30,960 nucleotides of DNA from Protostelium mycophagum (Eukaryota > Evosea > Variosea > Protosteliida > Protosteliaceae), in assembly GCA_002081555.1 (NCBI GenBank), contig MZNV01001714.1, positions 1-30,960 of the forward strand, read 5' to 3'. Numbering within the stretch: position 1 is the stretch's first letter; each line of letters begins with the position of its first letter. The notes under the pieces are model-generated. The model was not told where the DNA came from, did no database searches, and was given only the letters and a program-made list of their open reading frames with translations. The translations under genes were made by a program, and so were the position numbers. Below, in pieces: positions 1 through 9,348 of this stretch.

Positions 1-104
1 ATGCAATAATTTGGCTTCTTAATAATGTGCCAAAAATTTGAATTGTTGCATATGAGCAAAATAATAAAAAATTAACAACATCCAGACACTTTTTTGAGCC
101 ACTG
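1..104. mobile_element. Terminus of a Tc1/mariner DNA transposon, cut by the window edge
   Basis: Read on the minus strand from 104, the sequence begins CAGTGGCTCAAAAAAGTGTC, the form of terminal inverted repeat typical of Tc1-like elements. It is followed outward by TA (105-106), the dinucleotide these elements target and duplicate. The AT-rich remainder to position 1 fits subterminal sequence. No transposase coding is visible, because the body and second terminus lie to the left of the window. The family call rests on the terminal motif and TA flank only. Confidence 0.7.
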
Positions 105-117
105 TAAATGCAAAACA

Positions 118-387
118 AAAAAAGTCAAGCGCAATTTTTGCTTTAACCACTATTTCCAATCCCAATGTTTGTGACAACACAACGCATACTCTCTGATGCC
201 TTTTAGTAGATGTTGTATCTTCATTCTAGCAGGTGGTGTTAACACTGTTGCTCTGTTTGTATGTCTTGCATTTAACTCTACGGATCGGGATGGTGATGAA
301 TTATCTCACGCAAACATTCACGAGTACCGTATTTCGCAGTTCACCTCTTGGAGATTGTACAAAAAGATTGTTATGTGTTTGCTTTAA
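118..387 (+). pseudogene. Decayed relative of the small ORF at 8406-8657
   Basis: Positions of about 118-190 match the reverse complement of about 8575-8645 closely, including the shared run ctatttccaatcccaatgtt. In the matching frame both read K-x-N-F-x-F-N-x-Y-F-Q-S-Q-C-L-x-x-H-N-A. This copy has an in-frame TGA where the other has a glutamine codon. It then stays open from 196 to 387 and ends in F-T-S-W-R, comparable with F-A-S-S-W-R near the end of the other copy. The middle is too diverged to align with confidence. I do not recognise the family. The nearby Tc1 terminus may have helped inactivate it, but that is inference. Confidence 0.35.
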
Positions 388-661
388 GATGTTTTTTGAA
401 TTGCATGGCAAGAACACAAATATTTTTGACGAAAAATAATTGTAGAGCTTTCTCTTCGTCAATGATTTTTCTCTTTCCCTTGTCCATTGTCGAGAAATTA
501 CAGCGAGATCATTGGTGGGGGACAGATAATAATAAACCCAATCACGAAATCTCTTCGATTTCAGTAACTCAAATTCCAATTTCAATGAATTACTTTGAGG
601 AAATTCAAATTATTTTGAATTATGAAATTCAATAGAACTATTTTCCCGTTTAATAATTTGT
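388..661. other. AT-rich spacer downstream of V-ATPase subunit D
   Basis: No convincing gene is visible on either strand. The minus-strand frame at 301-585 is open but has no recognisable motif or homology. Positions of about 555-635 are rich in AAATTCAA/TTGAATT words that form weak inverted repeats. The right part presumably holds the 3' untranslated region of the V-ATPase gene. Confidence 0.5.
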
Positions 662-1755
662 TTAGAAGACGATGAGTGACTCTTCCTCTCCAGCCTCTTC
701 TGCGTCTTCGCTGGAGTTGGCGAGCATAGAGCTGGTTCCAGAGTCCATGGCTGCTTTGGCCAGGTTGTTCTGTTCGGTAACCTTCTCGAGGTCCACGCCC
801 AGAGCTGCTAGCTCTGCTTCTCTCTTATCTGCAGCGATCTTTTTCTTGCTTTGAATCATCTTCAATCTGTGGATGTCAAATAAATGTGTTGTGATGCAAA
901 ACAGAATTTATAATGTACCTGTAGAACTCTTCACGATCAATCTCATCGAGCTCACTCTTGATGTAGGCGATGGTTCGCTCGAGCTTGGGTCTCACAATAG
1001 AATCGATGGCATTAACACGTCTGTTTGTGATTTTGATCACCTCATCGAGAGTGACAAAAGATGTCTGATCTTCTTTAAGCCATTTTATACCATAAAAACA
1101 TTCATCTACCTGTAGAGAAGCGATTATAATGAGAGCCTTGAGAGCCTTTCCGTATGACTCTCTCGTCTTTCTGATTTGCTCTCCTCCTTTGCCCAAACCG
1201 GTCAGCTGTTCGCCTGAAAATGTCACACCAAGATCAAGACCTTGAGGATCCACTAAGGAATTTACTTTGCTTGGCTGTGTCTGTGAGCTGTTCGAAAACA
1301 GGCAATTGGACTCCGGCAACATTATCCGCGTTGATCTTCAATTTCTCGAAAGCAGTAGAACCAACGTTCTCAATAACAGTGTGACTGGGGGTTATTAAAC
1401 ATAAAAAGACGAAGACTACTCACGAGATGTCAAGAGGAGAGGCGGCCCATTTGGCAGTGGCAAGGGAGAATGAGGCAGTCTTCATTTCTTTACCCATCTC
1501 CTCTTTGGCCTGTAAGTTTCAGCGTGAGATGAAAGCTCATTTTTCCTCACATCGGCAAGCTTGCCGAGAAGAGCTCTGAAACGCATGGTTAAAGCGTCAC
1601 TCTTCTTCTTTAATAAAGAGTGTCCTCTGACGGCACCCTTTAGTTTCATGTTCATCGTCGAGAGAGCCCTTCACATATCAGAAGACTACATCTCTATTTA
1701 ATAGATCTCACATTCTCGTCGGGAAGATATTAAGCCTTGCGCCCTGGCCACTCAT
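662..1755 (-). CDS. VMA8: V-type proton ATPase subunit D
   Basis: This is the central stalk (rotor) subunit of the vacuolar H+-ATPase. It couples ATP hydrolysis in V1 to proton transport through Vo on endomembranes. The protein starts MSGQGARLNIFPTRM and joins across an intron to ALSTMNMKLKGA, then SLLKKKSDALTMRFR, the conserved N-terminal helix of the family. Further exons give GVQLPVFEQLTD, EQLTGLGKGGEQI and VTLDEVIKITNRRVNA, followed by RPKLERTIAYIKSELDEIDR, all diagnostic. The C-terminus is acidic and ends in ESLIVF. There are about six introns of 43-50 nt; for example the first, GTGAGATC...GTGAAG, splits the Met codon of PTRM. The spliced length of roughly 265 residues fits the family. 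The start at 1755 is fixed by the family's N-terminus. Confidence 0.95.
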
Positions 1756-2015
1756 GTTTGGACGATGTTGGTGATGTCAATGGAGATGCAGATCTGATGT
1801 TCAGAAAACACTCGTTTTCTGAATTTATTGAAATTCGTTCGCAAACAGAAAAAAAGACAAAATCCGCTTTTCTCTTGTTCGACTTTACGAAAATCGAACG
1901 CGGGTTCATGATATCTTTAAATGAGATTATTATCATTTCTATGACGGGGTCTACAACAGCCTTCTTATGAGTGCACCCCCCTCAACTCAAAGAAGATAGG
2001 ATTTTCCGGTTAAGA
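1756..2015. promoter_or_regulatory. Spacer with the presumed V-ATPase D promoter
   Basis: This 260-nt stretch lies between the V-ATPase start and the RNF123 stop on the same strand, so it must hold the promoter of the first and the 3' end of the second. Positions 1869-1901 carry ttttctcttgt followed by acgaaaatcgaacg, closely like a block at 19474-19506 in another promoter region. No TATA box is obvious. Confidence 0.4.
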
Positions 2016-5000
2016 TTACGAGTCTATTTTATTTTCCTGGTGTATAGATTCTATGTGTGCATTACAGAAGAAGCATTTGTGATTGTTCAGCATGTGCCTC
2101 TTAATGCAGCGATTGCATGAGCGGTGACCGCAAGGGTCAAATTTAGTGTCCATTTCTGCAGAGCAACATATCGCGCACAGCTCCTCCTCTGATTCTTCCG
2201 ACCGATTCGCTTGTTCCTGGAATCTATTATTCATCTACAATGATGTAGAATAGTCTCCTCTTCTATCCTCACCGAAAGAATTTGTGCAAAGGAATAAAGT
2301 GAATAAAAGATCAAGTGAATAAAAGACAAACCTCCTCCTTCTTGTGCAGTTTGTCCATCTCGGATTGTAAATCCTCCACAAAGTTGTCCAATATTTTCAA
2401 TGAGTTCTTCATCTTCTCGTCGACATCTTTTCCAGCTTTCTCCCAGCTAAATTTCAGTAGATATTGGAATATTTCTATTTGAAATCCTCCCGTGCTCGCA
2501 ATGTACTTCGCCAAGCGATACATCTTTTTGTCGGGTTGTAGATTGATAATAATTCCTACCCAGCGTCATTCTCTCATTCGTAATATAAAACAAAATACCA
2601 GCAACGGGAGAGAATATCGCCATCCTGGTGATCTTGTCCAAAGCGACGATGTCGAGTGCCAAGAGACTCTCAAAATTCTTTGCCTCTTTGCCTGTTGTTG
2701 TTCTGGACAATAAGAATATGAGGATCTCTGAGAGTCTCCCCATGTTGATATCATTATGAGTGAAGGCTTCTGGTATTTCGAGAGCTACGAGCTCCACGAT
2801 GCGTGTGAGACATATTGATAACTCATACATCACGTTGCATTTCCTTTGATGTTGTTGTGACTCTGCAGTGTGGATTCTGTCGTGTCTGTTCTGCAGTGTT
2901 TGGAGCTGGATATTTCAATGAGTTTTTGTAGAAATATTTTGTGTTCGGTGAAATATGTTTCTTGTGCGTCATCTGCTGCAGAATAGATATTCCTTTTGAA
3001 AGATACCTTGTTTGCGGCAACACCAAACTCGGTAATAGCCCAATTTAGGTTGTTGAATATCAAGTTTAAGAAATCACTACAGAGGGCCATATCCTTGGAG
3101 CATACATCTCTGAATACCTTCTGATATATCTCGGAGGAGCACTCATTGTTTCCCTTCTTCCCACTCTGCGCGAATCCGGTACCCTACGTATACTCAGCCA
3201 TCTACAATCATATTTACAACACTATTATCATCACTTTACAGTACAATTACCGAAGGATAAATCCCTCAAATGATTGATTAAAATAGAAAAATCACCTTCC
3301 AAAATCTGAGTAAGATGTTGGATACAGGCATCCAGGCTCTTGAATCAAAAGCTTTGAGCATACTGTGCATAAAGAGCTCTTTGTCTATCGCCTCACTCTC
3401 CATCACTCGCACGAAATCTGGATATTGCAGCAGAACACCAATGGATTGAAGTAACATCTCTCGCATGTCGGGGTTGGCGATTCTCTTGTCTGTGAAATGG
3501 CGTATGAAGAATCCAATTATGCGTGTAAGTCCTTCTATCTTTCGCTCTATAATCTTCAGTATCTTTGAATAATGGCGAATAACACACCGTCATCAGTGAG
3601 AGGGTAAGCAGGGTCACCCCTTCTTAAGGCATGGAAACTGTCAACTAATACTTCGACATAAGCTTCTGGTACATAAGAGAATATCGGATCATAGTTGGAT
3701 AGATGTGTCAATAAAGACACCAGATATTGATCCATGCCAAACATCATCTCCTGCTTTTTCTGTATACTTTGTCAGAATATTTATTATGGGTATCGCATAA
3801 TACCTTGCTATATAGAAGAGCACTGATCCAGGCACAAGCTCTGACATGTTCTATTACTTCATTTATGAATGCCTTCTTGGCGAATTGTAGACGATCAGAT
3901 GCCTCTGACACCTGTCACATGTCATTCAGGATGAGATGTGGTATGATATCATACCCCTGCAGATACTCTCTTGATCCTCTTATTTGTATCTTCTAATTGA
4001 GCTATTGTAGATATCTGATTCTGCATGTGCATCGCAGCTGCCTTGAAACGTGATGACATACCGAGATGGTGGAACAACACAACACAATCAACCATCACCA
4101 CCTAAAGAAGTGTAAGGTATAAATCAAATTACCTTCATCTTTTGAGTACCAGATCCAAATTTTGCAAGAAATGAATTATTTATGTGAATTTTTCCCACCT
4201 CGAGAGAGATTTCTGTGTCCTTCTCTAAATCTTGAGGATCACGCGTCGTAGACGTTATATTTCCTGTGGCATCCTTATGCTTGACCGTAACTTCTTCCTT
4301 GGATTTGACGGCAAGGGTTTTTTGAAGATGGCCTATAGCACCACCAATACGTGTGAAATCAAAATGTTCTAGTCTGTCATCCCAAAACGCATCTATTGGG
4401 AATCTACAATTCTATTACTCTTCCATTGAAATATTATAATATGATAATATATAATATTTTCGATCAACTTACTTTTTGACATCTACCTCCTTGAAAAACG
4501 GTTCTAAGAGTCTCAGAAGCAAAAAGTAACAACTGGATAAGACAGTGCTATCCGATAACCCCGGGGGTTGTACCTGGTGACGTCATACATCTACAACTAT
4601 CATCAAATCTCACGTTTCTATTACTTCCTTTGTTTTTCTTCACAATGTGCATCAGCCAAGCCCTGCAATTTTTCATATGATTTTCGGTGGGAATTGGAAA
4701 CTTACTTGAATTTCTCTCGGGGTGACTGCTTGACATCTTGGTGCTGTATCTTCGAATTTATGAACAAAAGAGATATCTTATATAATAGTTCCTCATGCTT
4801 TGCGATCGCTCTTGCGAGTGCTTGGAAACTCTCGTCCATCTTCTCTTTGCTGCACACCTACATTTATTATTTTGATTAAATTACCAGAGTTATAATATGT
4901 ACCTCCTCTTGTGTGTTCTCCCACCAGACATGAGGAAACATAGCCATCAAGTCGATGTTATTCGGCTGTTTCATCGTAAAAAATGACTCTAAGATATCTT

Positions 5001-6674
5001 GATGTACGAGATCAGAGGCCAGGAATAAAGACATCAAATCATCAGAGGATAATATAGCATGAGCCATAGATAATTCTATCATAGCGATATCATATTGAAG
5101 AGTGTCCAACAGAGTGCTCCTCTGTCTATACCCAAGATATCTCAATATTTCTTGTACAAGAAATACGCTCTGTTCTCTCTGTCTTATTCAGTTTTATGAT
5201 ATTATTGCTTAGTGAGAGAATAAAACGCTGACATCACAAGGGATGAGGCAAATGTTGATGGCGCGTTGTAGAGAGGCAGGGCCCTTCTCAAATGCTGATT
5301 GTAGAATTGGGTACAAATGAGATATGATGATATATCTGTTCTCCAGGAAAGGTGATAAAAATGTTGACAAGTGCCCCATTGCAGCGAAAACTTGTTCTTC
5401 GGACATGTCGACATTATCTATCAATTCTCTAACCGATTCGAATGTTTGATCGGCAATCTACAACAAATCAATGGATAGCTTTCCTATTTTCTATTTTCTG
5501 GGAAATTCGACAAAGAATTCTTGAATAGTCGACAAACTACAACTCTCCATACCTGGAATATTGTCTGAGGAACATTGGGTTGAATTGGTTCAAAATGATC
5601 AATGGGATATCTAAAGGGTTCATCACCAAAGTTCATCTTGCATTTTTCGCCCTGGCTCAAACTGAGCGCGGGAAAGTATGCTATTCCTTCGCCGTTCTTA
5701 TTGTGTCTTATTCTGTCGAAAGCAACTCCGAGACTGACTCCGTTCCTGAAGAAACTAATCTGTCCTGCAATCTTTTAGTTTTTATGAATAATGATGAATA
5801 TTCATAGTATCACATTTATACTCAGCAGATATCCCGCTTGAATAATATTCCTGCAATATTTGCAGATATTTAATTTTAAGCATCGAAAGCCAGAAAAGGA
5901 TCTAAGAATCCTTTCAAAAAATAAAATAAGGCGGAGATACTTTCGGACAATCCGAATAAAAGATGATGGCGGTTACCTAAGTCTAAATCTATGGCACAAC
6001 CTATGACGTCACCATTCATCCAATATTGTCCGTAATGAGAAGGTTTAGAGTTCCACTTCCTTACTCTCTTGCCATCATAAGCGTAAGAGTCTGTTGAATC
6101 CCCCACTCCTTCCTACGAGGCGTCATTAAGCAATTTATTCTAAGCAATAAAATCATCCAGAAGACATACTTCATTTGTGAAAGGACATTCTATAGTTGCC
6201 CAACCAATTTGCAGTATCCCTGAGGTACTGAGAGTCACTTCATACATCCATTTCCCCTTGAAAACACAGGTGTTAGCTCTGACACTGCTGAAATTACTAC
6301 GTCCTTCCGCCTGATGATTGTTTTAGTTGGACCCAAAATGCATTAATCACCTCTGATTTGCCTTGTGTGAGCTCCAAATCTCCAAATTTGCTGTTTTCAT
6401 CTAAACAGGTACGAATAGGTCCCAATCTACCTTCCATTCGATAAATATGATCAAAAGTCTTTCGGCGGGTATCAGCGGTTGTGTTTGCGCCTTCATCAGG
6501 GGGATTGAGAGAGATAAGATATTGTGGAAGATTGGTTTCACAGATTGCCTCTTCCGTCAACTTGGATAATCTTAACCCACACTCCCTGAAGAGATTAGTT
6601 TTACATTTCAAGGATGTTTGTCCATTGACTTACTTTGCTTTTTGAACCAAGTGATCATGCGCCTCGTGTTCCAT
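2016..6674 (-). CDS. RNF123: RNF123/KPC1-type RING E3 ubiquitin ligase with SPRY domain
   Basis: This is the catalytic subunit type of the KPC ubiquitin ligase. In animals it ubiquitinates p27Kip1 and processes NF-kB p105; the targets here are unknown. The N-terminus MEHEAHDHLVQKAK joins across a GTAAGT...TTCAG intron to ECGLRLSKLTEEAICETNLP. The SPRY domain (exons about 5876-6290) reads GDSTDSYAYDGKRVRKWNS, then GQYWMNGDVIGCAIDLDLG, the characteristic KPC1 sequence. A long helical middle region follows. The C-terminal RING reads CAICCSAEMDTKFDPCGHRS, then CNRCIKRHMLNNHKCFFC, a complete C3HC4 set. The start at 6674 is the first ATG ahead of the conserved exon. Estimated spliced length is about 1,300 residues, matching human RNF123. 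Many introns end TTGTAG|AT. It is head-to-head with the p47 gene. Confidence 0.93.
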
Positions 6675-6908
6675 TTACGTGAAGATGTGATTGTTTTTGT
6701 CGGAAAATTTCAACGTGGTTAAAGAGACAAATCAGTTCTGTGAGCGATGACAATGTTGGAAGGAAGCTATATTTTCCAGAATCGATCTCTGCTGCCAGAC
6801 AGGATTTTCCTTTCTGCGAAATACAAACTTTGGTTCAGCGCAGATTTCAGAACTTGGTGCTGACGTTCATGTGACGATCAAATTTCAATCTTAAATTTTT
6901 GGACAAGC
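6675..6908. promoter_or_regulatory. Shared divergent promoter region, RNF123/p47
   Basis: These 234 nt separate the start codons of RNF123 (minus) and the p47-like gene (plus), so both promoters must lie here. Positions 6701-6715 read cggaaaatttcaacg, similar to blocks near 1888 and 19488 in other promoter regions. No coding potential was recognised. Confidence 0.5.
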
Positions 6909-8240
6909 ATGGACACAAGACAACTGTTAAAGACTTTTTCAGAGAGAACGGGCTGTAATGACTCAGATAGTAGACAATATCTACAAGAAAGTGACTGGGA
7001 TGTCGATGTGAGCGTTTGATCATTGAATTTGAATTAATCAAACATAGCTTGCCGTAGCACTATACATGAGCACACGTCCAAAGTCTAATATGAATAATCC
7101 ACCTTCTTTATTCCCAACTCGACCACCAGGATCAATCGAAAAACCTCAGCCAAAACCTCAACCAGCACCAGCCGCGAAGAGGTGATGTTCTCTCAAATTC
7201 TTTTGATTAATTTATTTGCAGAACGGGCATCGCCAGTTTCTCTGATTTTAATTCAAAAGATCCAGAAGAAGAAAAGAAGACAACGTGGTATACCGGTGGC
7301 GAGAAGAGGTAGTGTTCATTTACGACGATTACTGATGACCATATCAGCGGCCTTCAAGTAGAAGCACCCAGGAAAAGCGAGGACATCAAGAATAGCGTTT
7401 TCGATAATGCCAAAAGGTGGATACAAACCTTCAAACTCTTTTTTGATCAAGCATAGATTAGGAGCGAGAGACGGACCGTCCGAGAACAACAGCTTTGGGG
7501 GACAAGCGTATAGATTGGGTAATCCCATTGCTAAGCCAGAGGCGACTGAGAAGGTAATCTGTCCATATCACTTCTGTACATGGACTGCTACACGGGACTA
7601 AAGGACTAAGGCACCGAGAGTATGTGTGACATTCTGGAAGAATGGATTCAGTGTAGACGACGGACCTCTTCGATCTTTTAATGATCCTGTGAATAAACAA
7701 TTTATCAACAGTATCGAGAAAGGGTGAGGTATTAAGGAGATAAAGAGTACTCACTTTATACAGAGAGGTACCTTATGAATTAAGTCAAAGAGCTCCTGGT
7801 GAAGATATCGATGTCGATCTGAAGGACAGACACGGCGACGACTACGTACCTCCCCCTCCCAAGCCATTTGAGAACAGCACGGGGAACAAACTTGGAGGGG
7901 TCTCTTCTGTTGCCCCCACTTCCCTTAGTTCTGGACAAGATCAACCATTTGTGAGTCATTCCTATATTTTATGGGTATTCACTCGTTGTAGACAGTGGAT
8001 ACGAACAAGCCGAGTACCTCTGTACAGATCAGACTCTCAGACGGAAGTCGCCTCGTCGGAAAATTCAACACAGACCACAAAGTCCTTCACATAAGAACCT
8101 TCATCAATCAAGCGAAGCCAAATGGAAACAAGAATTATTCACTTTTTACCGCTCTACCTCAGAAAATAATTTCGAACGAGGAAGCCACTTTGCAAGAAGC
8201 TGGTCTGCTCAACGCTGTGGTAATACAGAAGGCAAATTAG
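6909..8240 (+). CDS. NSFL1C: p47/NSFL1C/Shp1-type Cdc48 (p97) cofactor: UBA, SEP and UBX domains
   Basis: This adaptor links the AAA ATPase Cdc48/p97 to ubiquitinated cargo in membrane fusion and proteasomal pathways. The N-terminal UBA-like helices read MDTRQLLKTFSERTGCNDSD, then DWDVDLAVALYMS after the first intron (GTGAGC...CATAG). A Pro-rich linker follows. The SEP domain contains VCVTFWKNGFSVDDGPLRSF, then NKQFINSIEKG and VPYELSQRAPG. A second Pro-rich linker has DYVPPPPKPFEN. The C-terminal UBX domain reads SVQIRLSDGSRLVGKFNTDH, then FTALPQKIIS and LLNAVVIQKAN, ending with TAG. FTALPQK is the S3/S4 loop, which contacts p97 in the family (normally FPR/FP). There are about six short introns. 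It pairs head-to-head with an E3 ligase gene. Confidence 0.93.
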
Positions 8241-8405
8241 GATAAATAATATGTAAAATCCTCTTTTATAAAATCAGGGTAGAAGGAATTGTAGGTTCAT
8301 AGATTAAAGGTGAAGAGACATGCTGATTAACGAGCGGACTATCGTGGTTTATTCGGGGTTATGGCATCTCTTGTATTGTGATCGGAAGGAAAACTGTCAT
8401 CCGAT

Positions 8406-8657
8406 CTAGTTCAGTACCGTAATAACTTTTATACGAATCAAGCACACACGCCATGAAGAGGCGAAGAGTGGCGCTTCTTTGCATAATATGTATTTTCTGT
8501 AAGTTATCTTGGTCTGATCACAGTCTGATTGCAGTTGGTTGACCACACCTTGAGAATTCATGATGTTCATCATGGCATAACTTGCATTGTGTCTTTGCAA
8601 ACATTGGGATTGGAAATAGCAGTTAAAGTGAAAGTTGCACTTCTTACCATAGATCAT
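8406..8657 (-). CDS. Possible small protein; intact relative of 118-387
   Basis: An open frame of 83 codons starts MIYGKKCNFHFNCYFQSQCL. It is Cys/His-rich at the N-terminus and basic toward its C-terminus, and I do not recognise it. The main support for coding is the second copy at 118-387, which keeps the same frame across the best-conserved 70 bp and ends in a similar Ser-Trp-Arg segment. Splice signals inside (GTAAGAAG near 8645, TTACAG near 8494) allow other exon models, one of which ends at 8359. No partner gene explains it. It could instead be part of an unrecognised repeat. Confidence 0.3.
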   Translation of the reverse strand: MIYGKKCNFHFNCYFQSQCLQRHNASYAMMNIMNSQGVVNQLQSDCDQTKITYRKYILCKEAPLFASSWRVCLIRIKVITVLN

Positions 8658-8689
8658 ATCACAGATCTGCAGTAAACACTATTTCCACT

Positions 8690-9348
8690 GTTGACAATGC
8701 AATTTGGAAGGATGAGGAAGAGCTGCTTGCACTTCATTTTTTTATCTTTTAAAATACATTTATTTCCCCTTAATTATCAATATAATCACTTTATTTTTTC
8801 ATCATCAACATTAATTCTTCTCAATCTTTTTTCATTAAAACTCACAAAAAACATTCACTCATTTTTTCCCCAGAAATTTGTCATCAAAAAAATCCTCAAC
8901 TTTCTTTTCTTTTTCAAATAAAGAACCCTCATAAATATCTGTCTTTTTATTGATTGCTGTCATAAGTTTTGATGGCCTTCTTCAGTAAGAGTAAATAGCA
9001 CATGATCTCTTTGCAATCAAGATATTATTGCGAGATGATGGATCCTCTAATATAAAAGCGTAAAATGAACAATAAAAAAAATGAACAAATTGTTGAATTT
9101 TATTTGAATTGAAAGATCACGCTTCCAAAAGAATAGTATTGACAATTGACAGACGAAATAAAAGGAAGCTAAAGATAGAAGAGACAAAGGATGTCTTCGC
9201 ACAATGCAGCGCCAACTGTAGAACTCACTCAGCATCAATATTGAGGCAAAACATCTTTAGAAGTTCATACAAGTGTTGTTATGGGCCTGATCCGCCCTTC
9301 CTTTTGATCTGAAGATTTATAAATAATATTTGAATTCACCAGTTTTTA
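8690..9348. other. Low-complexity intergenic stretch with a pyrimidine-rich tract
   Basis: Positions of about 8738-8925 are extremely rich in T and C on the plus strand, with runs of T separated by cat/cac words. After this comes AT-rich sequence with no recognised gene. A plus-strand frame at 9109-9312 is open but has no motif or splice context I trust. The right end is the 3' flank of the PARP-like gene. Confidence 0.5.

Noticed and set aside
301-585. 94-codon minus-strand open frame
   Set aside because: It overlaps the decayed ORF relative, has no recognisable motif or splice context, and has ordinary length for AT-rich DNA.
8540-8600. CKLCHDEHHEF reading resembling a CHY zinc finger (Pirh2)
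   Set aside because: The other Cys/His ligands of the domain are missing around it, and the related copy at 118-190 conserves a different reading frame.
9109-9312. Open plus-strand frame with a Cys-rich end
   Set aside because: It has no homology or good splice sites and lies in the 3' flank of the PARP-like gene. Evidence is too thin to call a gene.
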